Shown here: one piece after another, positions 11,646 to 20,205 of the stretch | How positions within the stretch are numbered: the first letter of the stretch is position 1 | How the letters are laid out: each line of letters opens with the position of its first letter | DNA from: Pseudooceanicola pacificus | GTDB taxonomy: Bacteria > Pseudomonadota > Alphaproteobacteria > Rhodobacterales > Rhodobacteraceae | DNA: 64,000 nucleotides | Direction: 5' to 3' | Assembly (NCBI RefSeq): GCF_009789075.1 | Contig: NZ_WNXQ01000014.1 | Span: 17,761 to 81,760 of the forward strand | The notes under the pieces: generated by a model | Database searches by the model: none | What the model was told of the DNA's origin: nothing | The model's input: the letters and a program-made list of their open reading frames with translations, nothing else | Translations under genes and position numbers: made by a program

Positions 11646-12506
11646 TCAGAAGTCCAGTCCCAAGTCCAGCACCCGCGCCGAATGGGTCAGCGCCCCGGAC
11701 GAAATATAGTCCACGCCTGTCGCCGCGACCTCGGCGATGCGGTCCAGCTTCATGTTGCCCGAGGCCTCCAGCACCACCTGGCGGGCGGTCATTTCCACCG
11801 CCTTCGAAAGCTTTTCCGTGTCCATGTTGTCCAGCAGAACAACGTCTGCGCCGCCCTCGTCCAGCACCTCGGCCAGTTGGTCCAGCCGGTCGACCTCGAT
11901 CTCGCAGCGGATCATGTGGGACGCCTGTGCCTTGACCGACTGCAGCACCGGGCGGACGCCGCCGGCGGCGGCGATGTGGTTGTCCTTGATCAGGATCGCG
12001 TCGGACAGGCTGAAGCGGTGGTTCAACCCGCCGCCATGCAGCACGGCCTGCTTTTCCACGATGCGCAACCCCGGCGTGGTCTTGCGGGTGCAGGTCACGC
12101 GGGTGTCGGTGCCGCGCGTTTCCGCCACGAAGGCCGCGGTCAGCGTTGCGATCCCCGACATGCGTCCGGCAAAGTTCAGCGCGACCCTCTCGCCCGACAG
12201 GATCGAGGCCGCATCGCCTTTGATCTCCATCAGCAGGTCGCCCGGCGCGATCACGTCGCCATCGGCCTTGTGCGCGGTGATTTTCAGCGCCGGATCGACC
12301 AGCCGAAACGCCAGCGCGGCGATTTGCAGGCCCGAGACGATCCCGGGTTCACGGGCGTTCAGCTGTGCGGAATAGGTGGTGCCGGCAGGGATGACCGTGC
12401 GGGTGGTGATGTCGCCATAGGTGCCCAGATCCTCCATCAGCGCGGCGCGGACGAGCGGTTCAAGGATCAGGTCGGGCAGTGGGGTCGATTTTGCACGGGG
12501 GCTCAT
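11646..12506 (-). CDS. nadC: Quinolinate phosphoribosyltransferase (carboxylating) NadC
   Basis: NadC makes nicotinate mononucleotide from quinolinate and PRPP. The 286-residue protein shows ALMEDLGTYGDITTRTVIP, GERVALNFAGRMSGIATLT, the TRKTTPGLRIVEKQAVLHGG block, HRFSLSDAILIKDNHIAAAG and the C-terminal DYISSGALTHSARVLDLGLD. It overlaps nadB by four bases and is the third gene of nadA-nadB-nadC. The 124 bp downstream separate it from panB and include an AT-rich stretch around 11575-11625 that may hold the panB promoter. Confidence 0.96.
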   Translation of the reverse strand: MSPRAKSTPLPDLILEPLVRAALMEDLGTYGDITTRTVIPAGTTYSAQLNAREPGIVSGLQIAALAFRLVDPALKITAHKADGDVIAPGDLLMEIKGDAASILSGERVALNFAGRMSGIATLTAAFVAETRGTDTRVTCTRKTTPGLRIVEKQAVLHGGGLNHRFSLSDAILIKDNHIAAAGGVRPVLQSVKAQASHMIRCEIEVDRLDQLAEVLDEGGADVVLLDNMDTEKLSKAVEMTARQVVLEASGNMKLDRIAEVAATGVDYISSGALTHSARVLDLGLDF

Positions 12507-14086
12507 GCCGGTTCCTTTCGGGTCGTGGTGTCGCGGATCGCCAGCGCGTCGTTCAGAGTCATCAGTGACCGGGTGCCGGATGCGCCGTCGGGCTGGGGAA
12601 AGTCCGACCGGAAATGCGCGCCCCGGCTTTCGCGGCGCATCAGCGCGGCGGCGGCGATCAGGGTGGCGGTGGCGGTCATGTTCTTTAGCGTCTCGCAGCC
12701 GGGTTGCGCGGCTTCGATCGCGGCGATCTGTGCCAGCGTCCGGTTCAGGCCATCTGCGGTACGGATCACGCCCGCGCCATCGGTCATCGCCTGCCGCAGC
12801 CGTGCGACCAGCGCAGGGTCAGGCGTTTCCGCCGGCAGAAGGTCGGGCAGGGTGACGGGCGCGACATCCGTGGGCGAAGGGAGCGTGGCATCAATCGCCA
12901 GCGCGCAGCGGCGGCCATAGACCAGCGCTTCAAGCAGCCCGTTCGAGGCCAGACGGTTCGCCCCGTGCAACCCGGTCGAGGCGACCTCTCCACAGGCCCA
13001 GAGGCCGGGCAGGGTGCTGGCCCCTTCCGCATCCGTCGCCACGCCGCCCATGTGGTAATGCGCGGCGGCGGCCACGGGGATGACCTGTGTCACCGGGTCC
13101 AGACCTGCCTGCTGGCAGGCGGCGGCGACGGCGGGGAAATCTGTCAGGATCTTTGCGCCAAGGGCGGTGCGGGTGTCTAGCGCGGGGGCCAGCCCTGCCT
13201 GCGTCTGGGCATAGACGGCGCGGGCGACGATGTCGCGCGGGGCCAGTTCCGCGTCGGGGTGGGCGTCCAGCATGAAGCGCTCGCCCTGTCGGTTGATCAG
13301 CGTGGCCCCTTCGCCGCGCAATGCCTCGGTCGCCAGCGGGGCAGGGTCCAGCCCGCAGGCCATGGCGGTCGGGTGGAACTGGACGAATTCGGCGTCGGCG
13401 ATCTGGGCACCGGCGCGGGCGGCCATGCCGATCACCTGCCCCCGGATGCGCGGCGGATTGGTCGTGAGGGCATAAAGCCCGCCAGATCCGCCCCCGGCCA
13501 GCAACACGGCGGTGCCGCGCAGGGTGACGCAGGCGCTTTGGCCGGTATCGCAGCGGGCGACGGCCACGCCGGTGACACGGCCCTGAGCAACTTCAAGCCC
13601 CGTGGCCATCACGCCTTCGAGCACCTGGATGTGGTCGGCCTCGCGCACCTGTACGGTCAGGGCGCGCATGATCTCGGCCCCTGCCTGATCGCCCTGAACC
13701 CGCACCACGCGGGCGAAACTATGCGCCGCCTCGCGCGACAGAACATATGATCCGTCGGCTGTGCGGTCGAAGGGCGTGCCCAGCCGGGTCAGGTCAAGGA
13801 TGTGAGCGCGCGCCTCGGCGGTGATGGACGTGGCGACAGTCGGATCGACGGTACCGGCCCCGGCGGTGACGGTATCGCGGGCATGAGCCTCGGCGCTGTC
13901 CGCCGGGTCCATCGCCGCCGCCACGCCGCCCTGCGCCCAGGCCGAGGACGCGCCCGTTCCCAAAGCCTCGGGAGAGATCATCAACACCGGACGCGGGGCC
14001 AGTTTCAGCGCCGCATATTGCGCCGCCAGTCCCGCGCCGACGATGATCACGCGGCCCGTTTCGATCGGCGTTTCGATCGGGGTCAT
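12503..14086 (-). CDS. nadB: L-aspartate oxidase NadB
   Basis: NadB is the FAD enzyme that oxidises aspartate to iminoaspartate, the substrate of NadA. The 527-residue protein has the Rossmann FAD loop VIIVGAGLAAQYAALKLA, GTGASSAWAQGGVAAAM, the substrate loop EFVQFHPTAMA, GEGATLINRQGERFM, YHMGGVATDAEG and GLHGANRLASNGLLEALVYG. All are diagnostic. Only four bases separate it from the nadA stop, and it overlaps nadC, so the three are one operon. Confidence 0.96.
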   Translation of the reverse strand: MTPIETPIETGRVIIVGAGLAAQYAALKLAPRPVLMISPEALGTGASSAWAQGGVAAAMDPADSAEAHARDTVTAGAGTVDPTVATSITAEARAHILDLTRLGTPFDRTADGSYVLSREAAHSFARVVRVQGDQAGAEIMRALTVQVREADHIQVLEGVMATGLEVAQGRVTGVAVARCDTGQSACVTLRGTAVLLAGGGSGGLYALTTNPPRIRGQVIGMAARAGAQIADAEFVQFHPTAMACGLDPAPLATEALRGEGATLINRQGERFMLDAHPDAELAPRDIVARAVYAQTQAGLAPALDTRTALGAKILTDFPAVAAACQQAGLDPVTQVIPVAAAAHYHMGGVATDAEGASTLPGLWACGEVASTGLHGANRLASNGLLEALVYGRRCALAIDATLPSPTDVAPVTLPDLLPAETPDPALVARLRQAMTDGAGVIRTADGLNRTLAQIAAIEAAQPGCETLKNMTATATLIAAAALMRRESRGAHFRSDFPQPDGASGTRSLMTLNDALAIRDTTTRKEPA

Positions 14087-14090
14087 CGCC

Positions 14091-15143
14091 CTAGCCGGCC
14101 ATTTTTGCGGACAGATCGATCATGCGCTGAACGGCAACGCGGGCCTTGTCGGCGATCTCCGGGTCGACCTCGACCGCGCCTTCCATCGTGTGCAGCGACC
14201 ACAGCACCTTTTCCAGCGTGATCTTCTTCATGTAGGGGCACATGTTGCAGGGGCCCACGAAATCCACATCCGGCAGCGCGTCCGAGATGTTCGAGGCCAT
14301 CGAACATTCGGTCACGAGCATCGCCTTTTCCGGCCGCTGCTGCGTCACGTAGTCGATGATGCCGCTGGTCGAACCGGAAAAATCGGCCTCGACCACCACA
14401 TCGGGCGGGCATTCGGGATGCGCGATGATCCTTGTGCCGGGGTTCCATTCGCGGAAATCCCGCAGATCCTGCGCGGTGTACTGTTCGTGCACGATGCAGG
14501 CACCGTCCCACCACACGATGTTTTTCTCGGGCACGAGATTGGCGATGTTCTGCGCCAGATATTTGTCCGGCGTCATGATGACCGTGTCGCTGTCCATCCC
14601 GCGCACGATCTGCACCGCGTTGGAGGAGGTGCAGCAGATGTCGGATGCGGCCTTCACCTCGGCGGTGGTGTTCACATAGGTGACGACCGGCGCGCCCGGA
14701 TATTTAGCGCGCATTTCCGCGATGCCCTCCGCGGTGATGCTTTCGGCCAGCGAACAGCCGGCCTCCATGTCGGGGATCAGCACCGTCTTCGCGGGGTTTA
14801 GGATCTTGGACGTCTCGGCCATGAAATGCACACCGCATTGCACGATCACGTCGGCCTTCACCTTCGTCGCCTCGATCGCCAGCTGAAGGCTGTCGCCGAC
14901 CACGTCCGCGATGCCGTGATAGATTTCGGGCGTCATGTAGTTATGCGCCAGGATGACCGCGTTGCGATCCTTCTTGAGCTGATTGATCGCCGCGACATAG
15001 GGCGCATAGATCGCCCAGTCGGGGGGCGTCACGACACGGTCCATCCGGGCGTAGATGTCAGCATGTGCCGTGGCGATGTCGGTGGACGGAGAGAGATCGT
15101 AGTGATCGGCGAGTTCGGCGCGCAGCGCGATCTGGTCGAGCAA
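14091..15143 (-). CDS. nadA: Quinolinate synthase NadA
   Basis: NadA condenses iminoaspartate with dihydroxyacetone phosphate on a 4Fe-4S cluster. Cluster and active-site context: VIVQCGVHFMAETSKIL, SDICCTSSNAV and FVGPCNMCPYMKKITLEKV. Other blocks are AVILAHNYMTPEIY, VVGDSLQLA, IPDMEAGCSLAES and IIAHPECPPDVV. I place the start at TTG 15143 (LLDQIALRAELADHYDL) with AGGA upstream, giving the usual 350 residues. An ATG at 15245 would add a 34-residue low-complexity basic extension and cannot be excluded. Confidence 0.94.
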   Translation of the reverse strand: MLDQIALRAELADHYDLSPSTDIATAHADIYARMDRVVTPPDWAIYAPYVAAINQLKKDRNAVILAHNYMTPEIYHGIADVVGDSLQLAIEATKVKADVIVQCGVHFMAETSKILNPAKTVLIPDMEAGCSLAESITAEGIAEMRAKYPGAPVVTYVNTTAEVKAASDICCTSSNAVQIVRGMDSDTVIMTPDKYLAQNIANLVPEKNIVWWDGACIVHEQYTAQDLRDFREWNPGTRIIAHPECPPDVVVEADFSGSTSGIIDYVTQQRPEKAMLVTECSMASNISDALPDVDFVGPCNMCPYMKKITLEKVLWSLHTMEGAVEVDPEIADKARVAVQRMIDLSAKMAG

Positions 15144-15255
15144 GAGCGGAGTTCCTGAGGTTATTTCGGGTCGACGCGGAGGGCGCGACCGCACGCGGGT
15201 GGTGTCGGCTGGGAGGTGTTTACGGGCCGGCTTACCTAAGGGCAAGTGTGCGGGT

Positions 15256-15273
15256 CGTCATATTTCAATGACG
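15256..15273. promoter_or_regulatory. Palindrome in the nadA promoter region
   Basis: CGTCAT-ATTTCA-ATGACG is a perfect 6-bp inverted repeat with a 6-bp spacer, 113 bp upstream of the TTG start used for nadA. No gene lies between them. Related CGTCATAC half-sites occur at 15298-15305 and at 11613-11620. It could be the operator for an NAD-responsive repressor; I cannot assign which. Confidence 0.4.
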
Positions 15274-15316
15274 CACGCTAACATGTACCGAAAGCCACCG
15301 TCATACGATTATGGGC

Positions 15317-16498
15317 TCAGATGTCGGTGCGCGGGCAAGTCTTTGAATCCGGTCCAGAGGCGAAGCGGGCTTTCAGCAGGCATTCGTCGTATTCCGAGCG
15401 AACCTCGGAATCGAACACGATGCCGCCGCCTACGTTGAAGACGGCCTCTCCGCCTGCGTGCAGTGTGAGGGTGCGAATGGCAACATTGAAGCGCATCTCG
15501 CCGGACGGAGCGATGAACCCAATGGCCCCACAATAGATGTCACGCGGACGACTTTCCAGCGCACGCAGGATCTGCATCGCACGGATCTTCGGAGCTCCGG
15601 TGATCGAGCCGCAGGGAAAGAGCGCAGTGAAAGTATCGGAGACGGTCGTCCCCAGTGCCAGCCGCGCCCGAACGCGGCTGACCATCTGATGCACTGTGGG
15701 ATAACTTTCGATCCGGAACAGCTCGGGTACATGCAGCGTGCCCAATTGGCAGATGCGCGAGATATCGTTGCGCAACAGGTCGACGATCATCAGGTTCTCG
15801 GCTTGGTTTTTCCCGTCCTGTCGCAAGGTCTCGGCCAGGGCGGCGTCTGCCTCGGGCGTCGATCCGCGCCGGATAGTGCCTTTCATCGGATGTGTCTCGA
15901 TCCAGTCTTCCGCGTCTACCTGGAAGAACAGTTCAGGCGACCGTGAGAGGATGATGGGCCCACCCAAGTCGACCAGGGCAGCATAGCGGACCGGCTGCCT
16001 GGCGGTCATTTCTTCGAACAGCGCTATCGGATCTCCCGACCATCGCGCGGAGAACGGGAAAGTCAGGTTCGCCTGGTAGCAATCGCCTGTGCGAAGGTGT
16101 CGGTGAACCCTTTCGAAGCGCGACCTGTAATTCTCGAAGGCCCATTCTGGCCGGACATCCGTCAAAGTCGCCTTGCCTGTTGCCCGTGTCCCGACCGATC
16201 CAGTCTCGGGCGCGTTGAAGACCCCAATGAGCACGAGCGGCAGGCGGCGGCCTCCGGGCATGATGTCACGCAATTTCGGCTCGAGAGCGTAACCGGCCTC
16301 GTAGCTCACGTAACCGGCACACCATTTCCCTGCCGCACGTGTGCGTTCCATTCGGTCGAGCGCGGCCTGGACTTCGTCCAGATGGTCGGCGCGGATCACC
16401 TCGCGTGGTGTGGCGAACCGCATCTCGGTACCGGCGAGGTCATCGCGCAGCAGAATGCTTGGCCCGTCCGCGCGATAGGCTGCTTCAGGCCTGTCCAT
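15317..16498 (-). CDS. pabB: Aminodeoxychorismate synthase component I PabB
   Basis: PabB aminates chorismate to 4-amino-4-deoxychorismate for p-aminobenzoate and folate. The 393-residue protein has the chorismate-enzyme core: GDCYQANLTFPF, ILSRSPELFF, the HPMKGTIRRG block (PxKGT lysine characteristic of PabB), ENLMIVDLLRNDISRIC, YPTVHQMVSRVRA, FPCGSITGAPKIRAMQIL and GAIGFIAPSGEMRFNVAIRT. No pabA-like or pabC-like domain is fused. The upstream Dabb gene overlaps its start by 14 bp, so the two are probably cotranscribed. Confidence 0.93.
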   Translation of the reverse strand: MDRPEAAYRADGPSILLRDDLAGTEMRFATPREVIRADHLDEVQAALDRMERTRAAGKWCAGYVSYEAGYALEPKLRDIMPGGRRLPLVLIGVFNAPETGSVGTRATGKATLTDVRPEWAFENYRSRFERVHRHLRTGDCYQANLTFPFSARWSGDPIALFEEMTARQPVRYAALVDLGGPIILSRSPELFFQVDAEDWIETHPMKGTIRRGSTPEADAALAETLRQDGKNQAENLMIVDLLRNDISRICQLGTLHVPELFRIESYPTVHQMVSRVRARLALGTTVSDTFTALFPCGSITGAPKIRAMQILRALESRPRDIYCGAIGFIAPSGEMRFNVAIRTLTLHAGGEAVFNVGGGIVFDSEVRSEYDECLLKARFASGPDSKTCPRTDI

Positions 16499-16802
16499 CG
16501 GGAGCCGTGAAGGCCTGGGCCTGATCGTAGTCCACCGCGAAGCGCAGTTCGCGCAGGGGTTTCACCCGGCGGATCGATTCCGCGTAGGTTTCGTGCGCCT
16601 TGTAGGCAGCCAGAGCCGCATCATTGGCGAATTCGCCATAGACGACGACGTCGATTTCCTTGCTGTTCGGATCTGACTTCCGATTGAGCGAGATTTCGAG
16701 GTGCTGGGCATAAGGGATGCCGGTGAGCATCTGGAGCCCTTTTCTGATGGATTCGATATTGTCGTTGTTGATGGCGGTGAAGAAGACGATGTGGCGGATC
16801 AT
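16485..16802 (-). CDS. Dabb (stress-responsive alpha/beta-barrel) domain protein
   Basis: From ATG 16802 the protein (MIRHIVFFTAINNDNIESIR) has 105 residues. It shows the Dabb pattern: HIVFF strand, GLQMLTGIPYAQHLEIS, DVVVYGEFANDAALAAYKAH and a final beta strand. The frame extends 33 codons upstream without homologous-looking content. Dabb proteins are small dimeric ferredoxin-like folds of mostly unknown role. Overlap with pabB suggests an operon but gives no firm functional clue. Confidence 0.85.
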   Translation of the reverse strand: MIRHIVFFTAINNDNIESIRKGLQMLTGIPYAQHLEISLNRKSDPNSKEIDVVVYGEFANDAALAAYKAHETYAESIRRVKPLRELRFAVDYDQAQAFTAPDGQA

Positions 16803-17442
16803 GGCAATCCCGGTTGGTTTCTGAGAACATGCGGATGCTCCCGACGCGTGGCCCGGAGTCGTCCGCAGACCGAGTTGTAGGGTCTGCCTCGCGTCGTTCA
16901 ACCGGATAGTGCTGGGTCATAAAGGTGTGTGTCACCTGACCCTAGCCTGCCTTCTGGTCCTTCTCTGACCGGCGTCGCGCCATTCAAGAAGACTGTTGCC
17001 GACTACGATACGGCACCCAAACGCGACCACGGCTTCAACGTCGACCTCGGCAAGGATGCATATGAGGACGATCCGTCCCTGCAGGCCACAATTTGTGGTC
17101 CCAAAGGCGCTGGCCTGCTCCCCTTGGTGTCCGCGTACTTCAGCTCGTTCTGTTTAGGTTTTGTCGTCGGATCGGTCCGGGTCTGCCCTAGATGCGGGAA
17201 AATTCTATCGGCAAGTTCGGTCCGCCAGACAAGAAATCGCCACTGATCTGAAGAGTTCGTGGGTCCCACTGGAGAGAACCCCATGCCAATATACCAATCT
17301 TCATTCGTCCTCGACTTTGGATATGGGTTCTCCTTTGTCTTCTAGCGCGGTTATTCACTTGTCTATGGGTGCATGTGTCCACCACTCGACTTGCAAGGAA
17401 CCAAACCGGCTTCCAGTCGCTGAAGGCGTTAGGCCTATGAAA
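16803..17442. other. 640-bp region without a confident intact gene
   Basis: This separates the vitamin block from the tRNA locus. Short open frames exist on both strands (for example 16929-17246 on plus) but none shows a recognisable domain. The only protein-like signal is the short minus-strand fragment at 17188-17304. The composition suggests eroded sequence next to an insertion hot spot. Confidence 0.5.
17188..17304 (-). pseudogene. Possible N-terminal fragment of a gamma-glutamylcyclotransferase-like protein
   Basis: The peptide beginning MKIGILAWGSLQWDP and ending LPIEFSRI has the pattern of the N-terminus of GGCT-like proteins: a first strand with YGSL/WGSL and then LP-x-EF-x-R. It stops at TAG after 38 residues, far short of a full domain, and no continuation is obvious in the other frames. 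I read it as a degraded remnant; a chance match is possible. Confidence 0.35.
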
Positions 17443-17530
17443 TGGTGCGGACAGCGGGACTCGAACTCGCACGCTGAACTGGCCCCCGTTTCGCCCGGAC
17501 ACTTGGGCATAACCATGGAGGCTTAGGCAT

Positions 17531-17926
17531 ATGCCTAAGCACGTGCTTATGTCTGACTACGAGATCATCACCGATGGCGGCCGTCGGCGCCGCTGGTCCG
17601 CTGCCGAGAAGATGCGGATCGTCGAGGAGACCCTGGAGGACGGCGCCAGCATCTCGGTCGTGGCGCGCCGCAATGGCGTTGCTCCGAACCTGCTGTATCG
17701 TTGGCGTCGCCTGATGCTGGATGGGGGAGCCGTTGCCGTGTCCGAAGATGATGACGTGACCAGCAATCGGGCCGTTCGCCAGATGGAGGATCGCATCCGC
17801 GAGCTGGAGCGGCAGCTCGGGCGCAAGACGCTCGAGGTCGAGATCCTCAAGGAGGCTCTGGACAAAACGCGCTCAAAAAAACGGATGTGGCTTGCGAAGT
17901 CGCAGCCGAAGGACGGTTTCCGGTGA
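17531..17926 (+). CDS. IS3-family transposase OrfA
   Basis: The 131-residue protein has an N-terminal HTH of the HTH_Tnp_1 type (RRRWSAAEKMRIVEETLEDG, then SISVVARRNGVAPNLLYRWRR) and a C-terminal leucine-zipper-like coiled coil (MEDRIRELERQLGRKTLEVE). It binds the IS ends. The start at 17531 has GGAGG upstream. Near its 3' end an A7 run at 17875-17881 is a standard -1 frameshift site that would yield the OrfAB fusion transposase. Confidence 0.93.
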   Translation: MPKHVLMSDYEIITDGGRRRRWSAAEKMRIVEETLEDGASISVVARRNGVAPNLLYRWRRLMLDGGAVAVSEDDDVTSNRAVRQMEDRIRELERQLGRKTLEVEILKEALDKTRSKKRMWLAKSQPKDGFR

Positions 17927-18756
17927 AGGTGGTGGCAGAGACTTTGGGCGTCTCCCGTTCCAACCTCCATGCCCGGATGACCGGGAGCACGAAGCCGCGT
18001 CGGCGCTACCATAAAGCGCAAGACGCGGCGGTTCTGCCGCTGGTCACCGCGCTGGTCGCGGCGCGCCCAACCTACGGCTACCGCCGCATCACGGCGCTCC
18101 TGAACCGGCAGCTCCGGGCGAACGGCGCCCCGCCCATCAACCATAAGCGAGTCTACCGCATCATGCAGGCGCACAATCTCCTGCTGGCTCGCAGATACAC
18201 AGAGCGGCCGGACCTGACCCACGAGGGCAAGGTGGTCACGATGCGCTCGAACATCCGCTGGTGCTCGGACGGCTTCGAGTTCACCTGCTGGAACGGCGAC
18301 GTGGTTCGTGGCGCCTTCATCATCGACGCGCACGACCGGGAGATCATCTCCTGGCGAGCCGTGGTGAACGCTGGCATCAGTGGCTCGGACATCCGCGACA
18401 TGATGCTGGAGGCGGTCGAGCGGCGGTTTGGAACCTACAGGGCACATCATCCGGTCGAAATGCTGAGCGACAATGGCTCGCCATACATCGCGAAGGAGAC
18501 ACGCATCTTCGCTCGTCAGCTCGGCCTGAAGCCTTGCTTCACGCCGGTGAAGAGCCCGCAGAGCAATGGCATCTCGGAAGCCTTCGTGAAGACGCTGAAG
18601 CGGGACTACGTCCATGTGACGCCGCTCCCGGATGCCGCTACAGTGCTCGGATTGATCGCCGGGTGGTTCGAGGACTACAACGATAACCACCCGCACTCAG
18701 GGCTGAAGATGCGCTCGCCCCGCGAGTTCATCGCAGCTCAAACCGCAACTGCCTGA
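17887..18756 (+). CDS. IS3-family transposase OrfB (DDE integrase domain)
   Basis: The 289-residue frame is in -1 phase to orfA and overlaps it by 40 bp. It has the HTH_21 region (RPTYGYRRITALLNRQL) and the rve catalytic core: first Asp in WCSDGFEFTCWNGDVVRGAF, with the block IIDAHDREIISW, second Asp in MLSDNGSPYIA, and Glu in SPQSNGISEAFVKTLKRDY. Spacing fits the D-D-35-E triad. It is normally expressed as the OrfAB fusion through the slippery A7 at 17875-17881. Confidence 0.93.
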   Translation: MACEVAAEGRFPVKVVAETLGVSRSNLHARMTGSTKPRRRYHKAQDAAVLPLVTALVAARPTYGYRRITALLNRQLRANGAPPINHKRVYRIMQAHNLLLARRYTERPDLTHEGKVVTMRSNIRWCSDGFEFTCWNGDVVRGAFIIDAHDREIISWRAVVNAGISGSDIRDMMLEAVERRFGTYRAHHPVEMLSDNGSPYIAKETRIFARQLGLKPCFTPVKSPQSNGISEAFVKTLKRDYVHVTPLPDAATVLGLIAGWFEDYNDNHPHSGLKMRSPREFIAAQTATA

Positions 18757-18843
18757 GTGTCCGGCGAAACGGGGGCAAGACCACACGCTCGATTGAGCAG
18801 GAGATTTTAAGTCTCCGGTGTCTACCATTCCACCATGTCCGCG

Positions 18844-18920
18844 TGGTGCCTCGGGCAGGATTCGAACCTGCGACCTAACCGTTATGAGCGGTCAACTCTA
18901 ACCGCTGAGCTACCGAGGCA
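18844..18920 (-). tRNA. tRNA with CAU anticodon (Met, possibly Ile2)
   Basis: The 77-nt cloverleaf starts TGCCTCGGTAGCTCAGCGG. Acceptor strands TGCCTCG/CGAGGCA pair fully, the anticodon loop is CTCATAA, and the T arm is CAGGTTCGAATCCTG followed by encoded CCA. The first pair is U1-A72 and there is no initiator-type mismatch, so it is elongator-like. CAU could be Met or, if lysidine-modified, Ile. It lies one base upstream of the tRNA-Leu gene, so both are probably one transcript. Confidence 0.9.
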
Positions 18921-19038
18921 CGTGGGGATCACTAAATGAGCGAATTCGGTGTCTTGCTCAAGGATCTTAGGGTCAGCTTGGCGCGATTTCTGGGCTTCCG
19001 CTGGACTGATGCCGAAAGGCACTTCGTGTCAGTGATAT

Positions 19039-19070
19039 GAAAAAAGTAAAAGCAAGCTTTGGGTTTTGCC
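19039..19070 (+). repeat. Recurrent leader motif, copy 1
   Basis: GAAAAAAGTAAAAGCAAGC then TTTGGGTTTTG lies 122 bp before ardC. It is one of six related leader copies (GAAAG-x-AAAG...GGCYTT-x-GT) found only upstream of genes in this accessory block. Confidence 0.5.
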
Positions 19071-19191
19071 GGATCCAGAGTCACGGAATGGGGGTCTGGC
19101 AGGGTTCTGGACGGACCCTGCCGTCCCCTCCAAGGGTGTTTTCCTGACGGTACCTCCGGGTCTGCACACTTACCAGACATCGGAGATCATC

Positions 19192-20115
19192 ATGGCCAAA
19201 TCCAGCAAGCCAAAGTTCGACGCCGCGGCGTCGATCACCAACGAACTCATTAAGATCATCGACCGGGGCGTGTTGCCCTGGCGCAAGCCCTGGACGGTCG
19301 GCGGCAGTTCTGTGCCGCTCCGCCAGAACGGCGAACCCTATCAGGGCGTCAACAACTTCTTGCTGACCATGCGCACCTTGATGGCCGGATTCTCCTCGCC
19401 CTACTGGATGACGTTGAGGCAGGCGAATGAGCTCGATGCGAAAGTCATAAAGGGCTCGAAATCGTCGGTGGTCGTCTATTACGGAACGGCCGAGCGCGAA
19501 CAGGCCGAAGGCGCCCACGGCGGGGAGGCGGAAACCGAAGACCCAAAAACCATCCCCTTCATGAAATCCTATCGCGTCTTTAACGCCGATCAGATCGAGG
19601 GGTTGGACCCTCGCTTCCATCCCGCTGCGGCCGAACCGGAAGTTCACCCCGAACGCGCACCGATCCCGCATATGCAGAGCTTCTTCGAGGCAATCGGTGC
19701 CAATGTGAGCTTCTCTGGTCGCGAAACATGTTACGTCCCGAACCTCGACAAGATTTACATGCCCCCGATCGAGCTCTTCGAGAACCCGCGGAATTTCTAC
19801 GCCGTCTGGGGTCATGAGCTGGGTCACTGGACGAAACCCCGGCATCGGTTGAACCGAAGCTATGGCGACGCTCGGTTCGGGAACACGGCATATGCCCGCG
19901 AAGAGATTGTGGCCGAGCTCTGTACGGTGTTTTTGGGTCAGAAGCTGGGGTTTTCGGCGCATACGCTGGAGCTGAATGCGGCCTATCTCAGCAACTGGGT
20001 CCGGGTGCTCCGCTCAGACAAGCGGGCGATCTTCAAACATGCGGCGGACGCGCAGCGCGCCTGCGACTATCTCGTCGCCGTGTCGGAGGCGGGGCAGGGG
20101 GAACAGGCCGCATGA
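19192..20115 (+). CDS. ardC: ArdC-like antirestriction protein (ssDNA-binding domain plus zincin)
   Basis: I start at ATG 19192 (MAKSSKPKFDAAASITNELI); the open frame upstream covers leader sequence. The protein has 307 residues. Residues 8-120 form the ArdC N-terminal domain (LIKIIDRGVLPWRKPW, then LRQNGEPYQGVNNFLL, FSSPYWMTLRQANELDAKV, KGSKSSVVVYYG). The C-terminal part is a zincin-like peptidase domain with the HELGH zinc motif (YAVWGHELGHWTKPRHRL) and a downstream EEIVAELCTVFLG. ArdC proteins travel with conjugating DNA and protect it from host restriction. It is the first gene of the accessory block. Confidence 0.92.
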   Translation: MAKSSKPKFDAAASITNELIKIIDRGVLPWRKPWTVGGSSVPLRQNGEPYQGVNNFLLTMRTLMAGFSSPYWMTLRQANELDAKVIKGSKSSVVVYYGTAEREQAEGAHGGEAETEDPKTIPFMKSYRVFNADQIEGLDPRFHPAAAEPEVHPERAPIPHMQSFFEAIGANVSFSGRETCYVPNLDKIYMPPIELFENPRNFYAVWGHELGHWTKPRHRLNRSYGDARFGNTAYAREEIVAELCTVFLGQKLGFSAHTLELNAAYLSNWVRVLRSDKRAIFKHAADAQRACDYLVAVSEAGQGEQAA

Positions 20116-20147
20116 CGTCCGAGGCTGTCCGGGCTGGTAGGGCGTGT

Positions 20148-20180
20148 GAAAGGAAAAGCTGGCTTTGGGTCTGGTGGTTT
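20148..20180 (+). repeat. Recurrent leader motif, copy 2
   Basis: GAAAGGAAAAGCTGGCTTTG then GGTCTGGTGGTTT lies 26 bp before the DUF3768 start. It is almost identical to copy 5 at 28408. Confidence 0.6.
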
Positions 20181-20205
20181 CAACACATCCCGAAAGGACA
20201 GCCCC

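Larger units (their letters stand above)
17475..18783 (+). mobile_element. IS3-family (IS2-like) insertion sequence, intact
   Basis: The element is 1309 bp. Terminal inverted repeats are TGAACTGGCCCCCGTTTCG on the left and, on the complement of the right end, TGGTCTTGCCCCCGTTTCG (15 of 19 match). The left end resembles the IS2 terminus. A 5-bp duplication CACGC flanks it at 17470-17474 and 18784-18788. It carries orfA and orfB overlapping at a slippery A7. It interrupts the tRNA-Leu gene. Ends, duplication and frames are all intact, so the insertion looks recent. Confidence 0.93.
17443..18842 (-). tRNA. tRNA-Leu(UAA), interrupted by the IS3-family element
   Basis: The 5' part lies at 18784-18842 on the minus strand (GCGGACATGGTGG..., anticodon loop CTTAAAA with anticodon TAA). 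The 3' part lies at 17443-17474, with the T arm GAGTTCGAGTCCC, acceptor strand TGTCCGC and encoded CCA. Removing the element and one copy of CACGC restores an 86-nt class II tRNA with a fully paired 7-bp acceptor stem. The break is at the variable arm / T-arm junction, so this copy cannot give a normal tRNA. Confidence 0.9.

Noticed and set aside
16929..17246. 105-residue plus-strand frame right of the Dabb gene
   Set aside because: No recognisable domain, no clear ribosome site and doubtful composition; left as unassigned sequence.
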